From: Streptomyces echinoruber
GTDB lineage: Bacteria; Actinomycetota; Actinomycetes; Streptomycetales; Streptomycetaceae
Assembly: GCF_014651135.1 (NCBI RefSeq)
Contig: NZ_BMWH01000024.1
Location: 10,819-74,818, forward strand
DNA length: 64,000 nucleotides
Direction of reading: 5' to 3'
Below, in pieces: positions 31,177-40,060 of the stretch (position 1 is its first letter; every line of letters starts with the position of its first letter). The notes under the pieces are model-generated. The model had not been told where the DNA came from and did not search any database. It saw nothing but the letters and a program-made list of their open reading frames with translations. A program made the translations under genes and the position numbers.

Positions 31177-32439
31177 GTGAGCACCTTCAAGGCACCCAAG
31201 GGCACCTACGACCTGCTTCCGCCGGACAGCGCCAAGTACCTCGCCGTCCGCGAGGCGATCGCCGCCCCGCTGCGCGCCTCCGGCTACGGCTACATCGAGA
31301 CGCCCGGCTTCGAGAACGTCGAGCTGTTCGCGCGCGGTGTCGGCGAGTCCACCGACATCGTCACCAAGGAGATGTACGTCTTCGAGACCAAGGGCGGCGA
31401 CCGCCTCGCCCTGCGCCCCGAAGGCACCGCCTCCGTGCTGCGCGCGGCCCTGGAGGCCAACCTGCACAAGGCGGGCAACCTCCCGGTCAAGCTGTGGTAC
31501 TCCGGCTCGTACTACCGCTACGAGCGCCCCCAGAAGGGCCGCTACCGGCACTTCTCCCAGGTCGGCGCCGAGGCGATCGGCGCGGAGGACCCGGCACTGG
31601 ACGCCGAGCTGATCATCCTCGCCGACCAGGCCTACCGCTCGCTGGGGCTGCGGAACTTCCGCATCCTGCTCAACTCGCTGGGCGACAAGGAGTGCCGCCC
31701 GGTCTACCGCACGGCCCTGCAGGACTTCCTGCGCGGCCTGGACCTCGACGAGGAGACCCGCCGCCGCATCGACATCAACCCGCTGCGCGTCCTGGACGAC
31801 AAGCGCGAGTCGGTGCAGCGGCAGCTGCGGGAGGCGCCGCTGCTGCGGGACTACCTGTGCGACGCCTGCAAGGCGTACCACGAGGAGGTCCGCGAACTGA
31901 TCACGGCGGCGGGCGTCGCCTTCGAGGACGACCCCAAGCTGGTGCGCGGCCTGGACTACTACACCCGCACCACCTTCGAGTTCGTCCACGACGGCCTCGG
32001 CTCCCAGTCCGCCGTCGGCGGCGGCGGCCGGTACGACGGCCTGTCCGAGATGATCGGCGGCCCCGCCCTGCCCTCCGTCGGCTGGGCCCTCGGCGTGGAC
32101 CGCACGGTCCTCGCCCTGGAGGCCGAGGGCGTGGAGCTGGACCTGCCCGCCCCGACGGCCGTCTACGCCGTCCCGCTCGGCGAGGAGGCCCGCCGCGTGC
32201 TGTTCGCCAAGGTCACCGAACTGCGCCGGGTGGGCGTCGCGGCGGACTTCGCCTACGGCGACAAGGGCCTGAAGTCGGCGATGAAATCGGCCAACCGCTC
32301 CGGCGCGCGCTACGCCGTCGTCGCCGGCGGGCGCGACCTCGCCGAGGGCGTCGTCCAGCTCAAGGACATGGAGTCCGGGGAGCAGCGGGCGGTCGGCATC
32401 AACGAGATCGTCGCGGAACTCGAGGCGCTGCTGGGCTGA
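31177..32439 (+). CDS. hisS: Histidyl-tRNA synthetase
   Basis: A 420-residue class II synthetase charging tRNA-His. The N-terminal KAPKGTYDLLP is typical. Motif 2 includes YRYERPQKGRYRHFSQ, the histidine-binding motif is LVRGLDYYTRT, and motif 3 is GGGGRYDGL with GWALGVDR. The anticodon-binding domain follows. The GTG start follows a purine-rich gacgagaga. Confidence 0.97.
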   Translation: MSTFKAPKGTYDLLPPDSAKYLAVREAIAAPLRASGYGYIETPGFENVELFARGVGESTDIVTKEMYVFETKGGDRLALRPEGTASVLRAALEANLHKAGNLPVKLWYSGSYYRYERPQKGRYRHFSQVGAEAIGAEDPALDAELIILADQAYRSLGLRNFRILLNSLGDKECRPVYRTALQDFLRGLDLDEETRRRIDINPLRVLDDKRESVQRQLREAPLLRDYLCDACKAYHEEVRELITAAGVAFEDDPKLVRGLDYYTRTTFEFVHDGLGSQSAVGGGGRYDGLSEMIGGPALPSVGWALGVDRTVLALEAEGVELDLPAPTAVYAVPLGEEARRVLFAKVTELRRVGVAADFAYGDKGLKSAMKSANRSGARYAVVAGGRDLAEGVVQLKDMESGEQRAVGINEIVAELEALLG

Positions 32440-32858
32440 CGGTCCCGCGGGCCGTCAACCCCGCGGGCACGCGTTCGTCCTGCCGGACGATTCCGGCGGG
32501 CGGGCGCCACGCGTGCGCCGCGCCCCGGGCCCGCACCCGGGACGGATCCGGGGCGGACCCGGGGCCGGTCGTCCCGCCCGCGCCCCGGACGCGGAAGCAC
32601 CGCCGGGACACCATCGTCGCCGGCGGCGCCGACCTGGGCGTTCGCCGCGGCCAGGCGCTGTACGAGGCCTCACCCCGGACACCCGCCGCGACCTCGTCCG
32701 CGTGGCGCGTCACACCGCCGGACATCGGCCGGAATCGAACGTTCGGCCGCGCTTTCGCGTACCTCCTTATGTCCATCGAACGGTGGACGCACGGGTGCGT
32801 GCGGCACAATGGCCCCGACCCGAAGAAGGCCCACCCCCAACGTGACGGAATCGGCGTG
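32440..32858. other. hisS-VKOR intergenic region
   Basis: These 419 bases hold no gene I can support. A small hairpin right after the hisS stop (gacgg/ccgtc around a cccgcggg palindrome) may end hisS transcription. The segment at 32740-32830 is less GC-rich and probably carries the promoter of the VKOR gene, but I could not fix the hexamers. Confidence 0.5.
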
Positions 32859-33518
32859 ATGAGCAAGACGACAGTCCGGGACGACGTCTCCACGAAGCCT
32901 CAGCCGGAGCGCGCCGACACCGCGCCGCGCACGGTGGGCGGCAGCCGCGCCTTCGCCCTGCTGCTGGTGATCACCGGAGCGGCGGGCCTGCTCGCCTCGT
33001 GGGTCATCACGATCGACAAGTTCAAGATCCTCGAGGGCAAGGTCAGCGGCAAGACCTTCACGCCGAGCTGCAGCATCAGCCCGATCATCTCCTGCGGCAG
33101 CGTCATGGAGAGCAAGCAGGCCGCCGTCTTCGGCTTCCCCAACCCGATGCTCGGCCTGGTCTGCTACGGCATCGTCGTCTGCGTCGGCATGAGCCTGCTG
33201 GCCCGCGCCCGCTTCCCCCGCTGGTACTGGCTGACCTTCAACGCCGGCACGCTGTTCGGCGTCTGCTTCGTCACCTGGCTGATGTTCCAGTCGCTGTACC
33301 GGATCAACGCGCTGTGCCTGTGGTGCACCCTGGCCTGGATCGCCACGCTCCTCATGTTCTGGTACGTGACCTCCTTCAACGTCCGCAACGACTTCCTGCC
33401 GGCACCGCGCCCGGTGAAGACCTTCCTCGCCGAGTTCACCTGGGTCCTGCCCGTCACGCACGTCGGCATCATCGCCATGCTGATCCTCACCCGCTGGGGC
33501 AGCCAGCTCTGGGCCTGA
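32859..33518 (+). CDS. Vitamin K epoxide reductase (VKOR) family protein
   Basis: A 219-residue membrane protein with about five hydrophobic segments. The four redox cysteines are in place: Cys71 and Cys79 in the periplasmic loop, and Cys153-Leu-Trp-Cys156 facing the quinone pocket, with Ser81 after the loop pair. Bacterial VKORs re-oxidise a DsbA-like partner to form disulfides in exported proteins. No fused thioredoxin domain is present. The ATG at 32859 is preceded by an in-frame GTG at 32856. Confidence 0.92.
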   Translation: MSKTTVRDDVSTKPQPERADTAPRTVGGSRAFALLLVITGAAGLLASWVITIDKFKILEGKVSGKTFTPSCSISPIISCGSVMESKQAAVFGFPNPMLGLVCYGIVVCVGMSLLARARFPRWYWLTFNAGTLFGVCFVTWLMFQSLYRINALCLWCTLAWIATLLMFWYVTSFNVRNDFLPAPRPVKTFLAEFTWVLPVTHVGIIAMLILTRWGSQLWA

Positions 33519-33558
33519 GTCCCGCTGGTTCAGTCCCGCCGGTTCAGTCCCGCCGGTT
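33517..33558 (+). repeat. Three 14-bp tandem repeats at the end of the VKOR gene
   Basis: Units at 33517-33530, 33531-33544 and 33545-33558 have the form cagtcccgccggtt, the first with two differences. The first unit begins inside the VKOR stop codon. Confidence 0.9.
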
Positions 33559-33602
33559 CCCGGGCCCGGGCACTGTCGGTGCGGTGACATAGGGTTGCCG
33601 AC

Positions 33603-35003
33603 GTGGAGCCCGACCTGTTCACCGCCGCAGCAGAGGAGCGCCGGGAGAAGGACCCGGCCGCCAGCCCCCTGGCCGTACGGATGCGCCCGCGCACCCTGGA
33701 CGAGGTCGTCGGCCAGCGGCACCTGCTGAAGCCCGGATCGCCGCTGCGCCGCCTGGTGGGCGAGGGCGCGCCGGGGCCGGCCGGACCGTCCTCGGTGATC
33801 CTGTGGGGTCCGCCCGGCACCGGCAAGACGACCCTGGCGTACGTCGTCTCCCAGGCCACCAACAAGCGGTTCGTGGAACTGTCGGCGATCACCGCGGGCG
33901 TCAAGGAGGTCCGCGCGGTCATCGACGGCGCCCGCCGCGCCAGCGGCGGCTACGGCACCGAGACCGTCCTCTTCCTCGACGAGATCCACCGCTTCAGCAA
34001 GGCCCAGCAGGACTCCCTGCTGCCCGCGGTGGAGAACCGCTGGGTCACCCTGATCGCCGCGACCACCGAGAACCCGTACTTCTCGGTCATCTCCCCGCTG
34101 CTGTCGCGGTCCCTGCTGCTGACCCTCGAACCCCTCACCGACGACGACGTCCGCGACCTGGTGCGGCGCGCCCTGACCGACGAGCGCGGCCTGAAGGGCG
34201 CCGTCACCCTCCCCGAGGACACCGAGGCCCACCTGCTGCGCATCGCCGGCGGCGACGCGCGGCGCGCGCTGACCGCGCTGGAGGCCGCCGCCGGGGCCGC
34301 GCTCGCCAAGGGCGAGAGCGAGATCGGCCTGGAGACGCTGGAGGAGACGGTCGACCGGGCCGCCGTGAAGTACGACCGCTCGGGCGACCAGCACTACGAC
34401 GTCGCCAGCGCTCTGATCAAGTCGATCCGCGGCTCCGACGTGGACGCCGCGCTGCACTACCTGGCCCGGATGATCGAGGCCGGCGAGGACCCCCGCTTCA
34501 TCGCCCGCCGCCTGATGATCTCCGCCAGCGAGGACATCGGGCTCGCCGACCCCCACGCCCTGCCCCTCGCGGTCGCCGCCGCGCAGGCCGTCGCCATGAT
34601 CGGCTTCCCCGAGGCCGCCCTGACCCTGGCCCACGCCACGATCGCCCTCGCCCTCGCCCCCAAGTCCAACTCCGCGACCCTGGCGATCGGCGCCGCCCTG
34701 GAGGACGTGCGCAAGGGCCTGGCCGGCCCGGTCCCGCCCCACCTGCGCGACGGCCACTACCGGGGCGCCGCCCGGCTCGGCCACGCCCAGGGCTACGTCT
34801 ATCCCCACGACGTCCCCGGCGCCATCGCCGCCCAGCAGTACGCCCCCGACGCCCTCAAGGACCGCCGCTACTACGAGCCCACCCGCTACGGCGCCGAGTC
34901 CCGCTACGCCGACGTCGTCGAACGCGTCCGCGAGCGGCTGCGGGGCGCCCCGGCGCCGACGCGGGCGAGGGAGCGGGAGCGGGAGGAGCCGCGGGAGCCG
35001 TGA
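33603..35003 (+). CDS. rarA: Replication-associated recombination protein A (RarA/MgsA)
   Basis: A 466-residue AAA+ ATPase that acts at stalled replication forks. Walker A is GPPGTGKTT, Walker B is LFLDEIHRF, and sensor 1 is AATTENP. The C-terminal tetramerisation domain contains ISASEDIGLADP. The GTG start lies seven bases after TAGGGT (33590-33595), suggesting a leaderless transcript. The tail is Arg/Glu-rich. Confidence 0.95.
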   Translation: MEPDLFTAAAEERREKDPAASPLAVRMRPRTLDEVVGQRHLLKPGSPLRRLVGEGAPGPAGPSSVILWGPPGTGKTTLAYVVSQATNKRFVELSAITAGVKEVRAVIDGARRASGGYGTETVLFLDEIHRFSKAQQDSLLPAVENRWVTLIAATTENPYFSVISPLLSRSLLLTLEPLTDDDVRDLVRRALTDERGLKGAVTLPEDTEAHLLRIAGGDARRALTALEAAAGAALAKGESEIGLETLEETVDRAAVKYDRSGDQHYDVASALIKSIRGSDVDAALHYLARMIEAGEDPRFIARRLMISASEDIGLADPHALPLAVAAAQAVAMIGFPEAALTLAHATIALALAPKSNSATLAIGAALEDVRKGLAGPVPPHLRDGHYRGAARLGHAQGYVYPHDVPGAIAAQQYAPDALKDRRYYEPTRYGAESRYADVVERVRERLRGAPAPTRAREREREEPREP

Positions 35004-35474
35004 CGGGGGCGGCCGCGGGGCCGGTGGACGGCCACGGGCACGGACGCTCCCCGGCGCGCGGGTGACGGCGCCGGCCGGGGCCCGGCCCGGCCCCAGTGCG
35101 GCCCCGGTCCGGCCCTGGTACGGGGCATTCCCGCCGACCCGGTAGACTTCCTGGAAGCGCTGCGTCCCGTGTCCGGACTCCCGAGAGGGGCCGGCACCAC
35201 CAGAGCGGGACATTCAGCCGGAACCCCACCGCCGTCAGGCACGGGGATCCAGGAGCGTCGCGCACCGACGAACGGTGTCGCGGGCAGCCCACCACCACCC
35301 GGCACGCCCCGGGAGAGGTCGGTGGGCCACTCGCGTGCTGCACGGATGTGCCCAGACCGGGGGAGCGGCTGCCCGGCGGGTCCGGCGGACCCGCGGGGAA
35401 TTCCCCGGCTGCGGATGCGACCTCCCTTAACCCTGGTGAAGCCGTACTACACAGAAACATGAGGTGTTTGGTTC
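35004..35474. other. rarA-rpsD intergenic region and rpsD leader
   Basis: 471 bases without a supported gene. Visible items are TAGACT (35143-35148) as a possible -10; an 8-bp hairpin with a 3-base loop (35376-35383 with 35387-35394); a palindrome ggggaattcccc (35395-35406) directly after it; and gaggtg before rpsD. A 97-codon frame at 35169-35462 has no ribosome binding site and is not called. Confidence 0.5.
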
Positions 35475-36089
35475 ATGGCGAACCAGTCCCGCCCGAAGGT
35501 CAAGAAGTCGCGTGCCCTCGGCATCGCGCTGACCCCGAAGGCCGTCAAGTACTTCGAGGCCCGTCCCTACCCGCCGGGTGAGCACGGCCGTGGCCGCAAG
35601 CAGAACTCGGACTACAAGGTCCGTCTGCTGGAGAAGCAGCGTCTGCGCGCGCAGTACGACATCTCCGAGCGCCAGCTGGTGCGCGCCTACGAGCGCGCCT
35701 CCAAGGTGCAGGGCAAGACCGGTGAGGCCCTGATCGTCGAGCTGGAGACCCGTCTGGACGCCCTCGTCCTGCGCTCCGGCATCGCCCGCACGATCTACCA
35801 GGCCCGCCAGATGGTCGTCCACGGCCACATCGAGGTCAACGGCCACAAGGTGGACAAGCCGTCCTTCCGCGTGCGTCCGGACGACGTGGTCCAGGTCCGC
35901 GAGCGCAGCCGCAACAAGACGCTCTTCCAGATCGCCCGCGAGGGCGGCTTCGCCCCCGAGGGCGAGACCCCGCGCTACCTCCAGGTGAACCTCAAGGCCC
36001 TGGCGTTCCGCCTGGACCGCGAGCCGAACCGCAAGGAGATCCCGGTGATCTGCGACGAGCAGCTCGTCGTCGAGTACTACGCCCGCTGA
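35475..36089 (+). CDS. rpsD: 30S ribosomal protein S4
   Basis: A 204-residue ribosomal protein that binds 16S rRNA early in 30S assembly. The S4 RNA-binding domain (LDALVLRSGIARTIYQARQM...VNGHKV) is clear. The N-terminal region has no cysteines, so this is the zinc-independent (C-minus) form. The ATG has gaggtg about eight bases upstream. It stands alone, away from the rpsM-rpsK-rpoA cluster, and ends with a strong terminator. Confidence 0.97.
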   Translation: MANQSRPKVKKSRALGIALTPKAVKYFEARPYPPGEHGRGRKQNSDYKVRLLEKQRLRAQYDISERQLVRAYERASKVQGKTGEALIVELETRLDALVLRSGIARTIYQARQMVVHGHIEVNGHKVDKPSFRVRPDDVVQVRERSRNKTLFQIAREGGFAPEGETPRYLQVNLKALAFRLDREPNRKEIPVICDEQLVVEYYAR

Positions 36090-36122
36090 TCTCCCGCCGG
36101 CGGCCGTAGGCCCTTCGCCTGC

Positions 36123-36168
36123 CAGCCCGCCGTCCCCCCGCCGTCCCGGCGGACGGGGCGGCGGGCTG
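36123..36168 (+). terminator. Terminator after rpsD
   Basis: The outer stem CAGCCCGCCG (36123-36132) pairs with CGGCGGGCTG (36159-36168). Inner stems cccc/gggg and ccgcc/ggcgg continue it. It starts 34 bases after the stop. Confidence 0.88.
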
Positions 36169-36372
36169 CGGTGTCTGCGCCGCAGCCCGCCGCCGGCGGC
36201 CCGTGCCCGGCCCCTCGCGCCCGGCGGCCGGCCGCCCGTTCCTGCGGGGCGTTGTTCCGGTGCCTAATCCGGTACGGGGCGCGAGTCCCGGCGCGATAGG
36301 CTCGGTGCACGACTTTTTCCGATGCTCAGGCAGACGCTCGACAGGCACGTTTTCAGGGAGCAGGTGCGCCAA

Positions 36373-36906
36373 GTGTCCGGTGGAGAGGTGGCCGGAATCC
36401 TGGTGGCCGTCTTCTGGGCGATCCTGGTCTCCTTCCTCGCCGTCGCGCTGGCGAGGCTGGCCCAGACGCTCAGGGCGACCACCAAGCTCGTCGCGGACGT
36501 GACCGACCAGGCCGTCCCGCTGCTGGCCGACGCCTCCGCGGCGGTGCGCTCCGCGCAGACCCAGCTCGAACGGGTCGACGCGATCGCCTCCGACGTCCAG
36601 GAGGTCACGTCCAACGCCTCCGCGCTGTCGACCACCGTGGCCTCCACCTTCGGCGGCCCCCTGGTCAAGGTCGCGGCCTTCGGCTACGGCGTGCGCCGCG
36701 CACTGGCCGGCCGCAGGCAGGAGGACGCACCCGCCCGGGCATCGAGGCGTACCGTGATCGTCGGCCGCACCGTGACGACCACGCGGGGACGACAGCGCGG
36801 CAGCCGGGGCAACAACCGGGTGAACGACCGGGGCAACAACCGGGGCAACGACCGGGGGAACGACTGGGGCAACGACCGGGGGAACGACTGGGAGAAGAGG
36901 ACCTGA
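36373..36906 (+). CDS. DUF948 domain-containing membrane protein
   Basis: A 177-residue protein. One N-terminal transmembrane segment (residues 6-27, VAGILVAVFWAILVSFLAVAL) is followed by an amphipathic helical DUF948 region (LRATTKLVADVTDQAVPLLA...). The last 30 residues are an Asn/Gly/Asp/Arg repeat (GNDRGNDWGND). The function is unknown; DUF948 proteins are often annotated as general stress proteins. The GTG at 36373 was chosen because it places the membrane helix at the N-terminus, while an in-frame ATG at 36322 is possible. It sits seven bases before the DUF6167-like gene and probably belongs to the alaS operon. Confidence 0.82.
   Translation: MSGGEVAGILVAVFWAILVSFLAVALARLAQTLRATTKLVADVTDQAVPLLADASAAVRSAQTQLERVDAIASDVQEVTSNASALSTTVASTFGGPLVKVAAFGYGVRRALAGRRQEDAPARASRRTVIVGRTVTTTRGRQRGSRGNNRVNDRGNNRGNDRGNDWGNDRGNDWEKRT
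36796..36895 (+). repeat. Tandem repeats in the 3' end of the DUF948 gene
   Basis: Imperfect copies of a 12-18 base unit (aacgaccggggcaac and variants with aacgactggggcaac) encode the Gly-Asn-Asp-Arg/Trp tail. The repeat stays in frame up to the stop. Confidence 0.8.
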
Positions 36907-36912
36907 CCGAGC

Positions 36913-37281
36913 ATGTTCCGCCGCGCATTCTGGTTCACCACGGGTGTCGCCACCGGTGTGTGGGCCACCACCAAGGTCAACCGCAAGCTGAAGCAGCTCA
37001 CCCCGGAGAACCTGGCCGCCGCCGCGGCCGACAGGGCGATCGAGGCGGGCCACCGGCTCAAGGACCGTGCGGTGGGCTTCGCCCTCGAGGTCCGGGACCA
37101 CATGGCCCGGCGGGAGGCCGAACTCGGCGAGGCGCTCGGCCTGAACGCCCCCGTCGAGCCCGAACTCCCCGCGCCCAGGCGGTACGCCGCCATCGAGAAC
37201 GCCGTCAAGAACCAAGACAAGCCGAAGCCGTACGTCGCCGACACCACGACGTACACGTACAACCGGAATGAGGACCACTGA
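36913..37281 (+). CDS. Small conserved actinobacterial protein (DUF6167-like)
   Basis: A 122-residue protein. A short hydrophobic N-terminal segment (residues 3-19, RRAFWFTTGVATGVWAT) suggests membrane association. A helical middle (AADRAIEAGHRLKDRAVGFALEV) and a Tyr/Thr-rich tail follow. The function is unknown. Its constant place directly before alaS suggests co-expression. The stop overlaps the alaS start (TGATG). Confidence 0.82.
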   Translation: MFRRAFWFTTGVATGVWATTKVNRKLKQLTPENLAAAAADRAIEAGHRLKDRAVGFALEVRDHMARREAELGEALGLNAPVEPELPAPRRYAAIENAVKNQDKPKPYVADTTTYTYNRNEDH

Positions 37282-39953
37282 TGGAGTCGGCTGAGATCCG
37301 CCGTCGCTGGCTGAGCTTCTTCGAGGAGCGCGGGCACACCGTCGTCCCTTCGGCGTCGCTCATCGCGGACGACCCGACTCTGCTCCTGGTCAACGCCGGC
37401 ATGGTGCCCTTCAAGCCGTACTTCCTGGGCGAGACCACGCCGCCGTTCGTCCGCGCCACCAGCGTGCAGAAGTGCGTGCGCACACCCGACATCGAAGAGG
37501 TCGGCAAGACCACGCGGCACGGCACGTTCTTCCAGATGTGCGGCAACTTCTCCTTCGGTGACTACTTCAAAGAGGGCGCCATCAAGCTCGCCTGGGAGCT
37601 GCTGACCACGCCGCAGGACAAGGGCGGCTACGGCCTGGAGCCGGACCGGCTGTGGATCACCGTCTACCAGGACGACGACGAGGCCGAGCAGATCTGGCGG
37701 GACGTCATCGGCGTGCCGGCCGAGCGCATCCAGCGTCTGGGCAAGAAGGACAACTTCTGGTCCATGGGCGTGCCCGGCCCGTGCGGCCCCTGCTCGGAGA
37801 TCAACTACGACCGCGGCCCCGAGTTCGGCCCCGAGGGCGGCCCCGCCGTCAACGACGAGCGGTACGTGGAGATCTGGAACCTGGTCTTCATGCAGTACGT
37901 CCGGGGCGAGGGCACCGGCAAGGAGGACTTCGAGATCCTCGGCGACCTGCCGAGCAAGAACATCGACACCGGCCTCGGCCTGGAGCGGCTCGCCATGATT
38001 CTGCAGGGCGTGCAGAACATGTACGAGATCGACACCTCCATGGCCGTCATCAACAAGGCCACGGAGCTCACCGGCGTGCGCTACGGCGACGCCCACGACT
38101 CCGACGTGTCGCTGCGCGTCGTCACCGACCACATGCGCACCGCCGTCATGCTCATCGGCGACGGCGTCACCCCCGGCAACGAGGGCCGCGGCTATGTGCT
38201 GCGCCGCATCATGCGCCGCGCCATCCGCAACATGCGGCTGCTCGGCGCCACCGGCCCGGTCGTCAAGGACCTCATCGACACCGTCATCGGCATGATGGGC
38301 CGGCAGTACCCCGAGCTCGTCACCGACCGGGAGCGCATCGAGAAGGTCGCCCTCGCCGAGGAGGAGCGCTTCCTCAAGACCCTCAACGCCGGCACCAACG
38401 TGCTGGACGCCGCCGTCGCCGAGACCAAGGCCGCCGGGAAGAACGTCCTGCCCGGCGACAAGGCCTTCCTGCTCCACGACACCTGGGGCTTCCCCATCGA
38501 CCTCACCCTGGAGATGGCCGCCGAGCAGGGCCTGAGCGTGGACGAGGAGGGCTTCCGCCGCCTGATGCGGGAGCAGCGGGAGCGCGCCAAGAAGGACGCC
38601 CAGGCCAAGAAGACCGGCCACGCCGACCTCGGCGCCTACCGCGAGATCGCCGACACCGCCGGCGAGACCGACTTCATCGGCTACACCGACACCGAGGGCG
38701 AGTCCACCATCGTCGGCATCCTCGTCGACGGGGTGTCCTCCCCGGCCGCCACCGAGGGCGACGAGGTCGAGGTCGTCCTGGACCGCACCCCGTTCTACGC
38801 CGAGGGCGGCGGCCAGATCGGCGACACCGGCCGCATCAGGACCGACGCCGGTGCCGTGATCGAGGTGCGCGACTGCCAGAAGCCGGTGCCGGGCGTCTAC
38901 GTCCACAAGGGCGTCGTCCAGGTCGGCGAGGTCACCGTGGGCGCCAAGGCGCACGCCGCCATCGACGCCCCGCGCCGCAAGGCCATCGCCCGCGCCCACT
39001 CGGCCACCCACCTCACCCACAAGGCGCTGCGCGACGCCCTGGGCCCCACGGCCGCCCAGGCCGGCTCCGAGAACCAGCCCGGCCGCTTCCGCTTCGACTT
39101 CGGCTCCCCCTCCGCCGTACCGCAGTCGGTGATGCTGGACGTCGAGCAGAAGATCAACGAGGTGCTGGCCCGGGACCTCGACGTGCAGGCCGACATCATG
39201 AGCCTGGACGAGGCCAAGCGGCAGGGCGCCATCGCCGAGTTCGGCGAGAAGTACGGCGACCGGGTCCGCGTGGTGACCATCGGCGACTACTCCAAGGAGC
39301 TGTGCGGCGGCACCCACGTGCACAACACCGCCCAGCTCGGCCTGGTCAAGCTGCTCGGCGAGTCGTCCATCGGCTCCGGGGTGCGCCGTATCGAGGCCCT
39401 GGTCGGCGTGGACGCCTACCACTTCCTCGCCCGTGAGCACACGGTCGTCAACCAGCTCACCGAGCTGCTCAAGGGCCGCCCGGAGGAGCTGCCCGAGAAG
39501 ATCTCCGGCATGCTCGCCCGGCTGAAGGACGCCGAGAAGGAGATCGAGAAGTTCCGCGCCGAGAAGGTGCTGCAGGCCGCCGCCGGGCTCGCCGAGTCCG
39601 CCCGGGACGTCCGGGGCGTCGCCGTGGTCACCGGCCGGGTCCCGGACGGCACGACCGCCGACGACCTGCGCAAGCTGGTCCTCGACGTGCGCGGCCGCAT
39701 CCAGGGCGGGCGGGCGGCCGTGGTCGCCCTGTTCACCGTCACCAACGGCAAGCCGCTGACGGTCATCGCCACCAACGATGCCGCCCGCGAGCGCGGCCTG
39801 AAGGCCGGCGACCTGGTCCGCACGGCCGCCAAGACCCTCGGCGGCGGCGGTGGCGGCAAGCCGGACGTCGCCCAGGGCGGCGGCCAGAACCCGGCCGCGG
39901 TCGGCGAGGCCATCGAGGCCGTGGAGCGCCTGGTCGCCGACACGGCCGCGTGA
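37281..39953 (+). CDS. alaS: Alanyl-tRNA synthetase
   Basis: An 890-residue class II enzyme charging tRNA-Ala. The catalytic core begins RRRWLSFFEERGH and contains FFQMCGNFSFGDYFK. The editing domain carries the zinc ligands His573 and His577 (HSATH), Cys675 and His679 (CGGTH). The C-Ala oligomerisation domain ends with the Gly-rich GGGGGGKPD. The ATG shares a base with the preceding stop. A 17-bp repeat ladder leads from its end to ruvX. Confidence 0.97.
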   Translation: MESAEIRRRWLSFFEERGHTVVPSASLIADDPTLLLVNAGMVPFKPYFLGETTPPFVRATSVQKCVRTPDIEEVGKTTRHGTFFQMCGNFSFGDYFKEGAIKLAWELLTTPQDKGGYGLEPDRLWITVYQDDDEAEQIWRDVIGVPAERIQRLGKKDNFWSMGVPGPCGPCSEINYDRGPEFGPEGGPAVNDERYVEIWNLVFMQYVRGEGTGKEDFEILGDLPSKNIDTGLGLERLAMILQGVQNMYEIDTSMAVINKATELTGVRYGDAHDSDVSLRVVTDHMRTAVMLIGDGVTPGNEGRGYVLRRIMRRAIRNMRLLGATGPVVKDLIDTVIGMMGRQYPELVTDRERIEKVALAEEERFLKTLNAGTNVLDAAVAETKAAGKNVLPGDKAFLLHDTWGFPIDLTLEMAAEQGLSVDEEGFRRLMREQRERAKKDAQAKKTGHADLGAYREIADTAGETDFIGYTDTEGESTIVGILVDGVSSPAATEGDEVEVVLDRTPFYAEGGGQIGDTGRIRTDAGAVIEVRDCQKPVPGVYVHKGVVQVGEVTVGAKAHAAIDAPRRKAIARAHSATHLTHKALRDALGPTAAQAGSENQPGRFRFDFGSPSAVPQSVMLDVEQKINEVLARDLDVQADIMSLDEAKRQGAIAEFGEKYGDRVRVVTIGDYSKELCGGTHVHNTAQLGLVKLLGESSIGSGVRRIEALVGVDAYHFLAREHTVVNQLTELLKGRPEELPEKISGMLARLKDAEKEIEKFRAEKVLQAAAGLAESARDVRGVAVVTGRVPDGTTADDLRKLVLDVRGRIQGGRAAVVALFTVTNGKPLTVIATNDAARERGLKAGDLVRTAAKTLGGGGGGKPDVAQGGGQNPAAVGEAIEAVERLVADTAA

Positions 39954-39976
39954 GGCGCGGCCGGGACGGCGAGGCA

Positions 39977-40060
39977 GCCGCAGTGACGAAGAAGCCGCAG
40001 TGACGAAGAAGCAGCAGCGATGAAGAAGCCGCAGCGATGAAGAAGCCGCAGTGATGAGAA
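39977..40060 (+). repeat. Five 17-bp tandem repeats forming a chain of overlapping mini-ORFs
   Basis: Units at 39977-39993, 39994-40010, 40011-40027, 40028-40044 and 40045-40060 (the last is one base short) follow gccgcagtgacgaagaa. Since 17 is not a multiple of three, each unit shifts frame, and each carries a start that overlaps the previous stop: GTG 39983 (VTKKPQ-stop), GTG 40000 (VTKKQQR-stop), ATG 40020 (MKKPQR-stop), ATG 40037 (MKKPQ-stop), then ATG 40054, the ruvX start, in a TGATG overlap. Confidence 0.9.

Noticed and set aside
35169..35462. 97-codon open frame in the rpsD leader
   Set aside because: No ribosome binding site, Pro/Gly/Arg-rich composition and no recognisable motif. 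A leader peptide cannot be excluded but is not supported.
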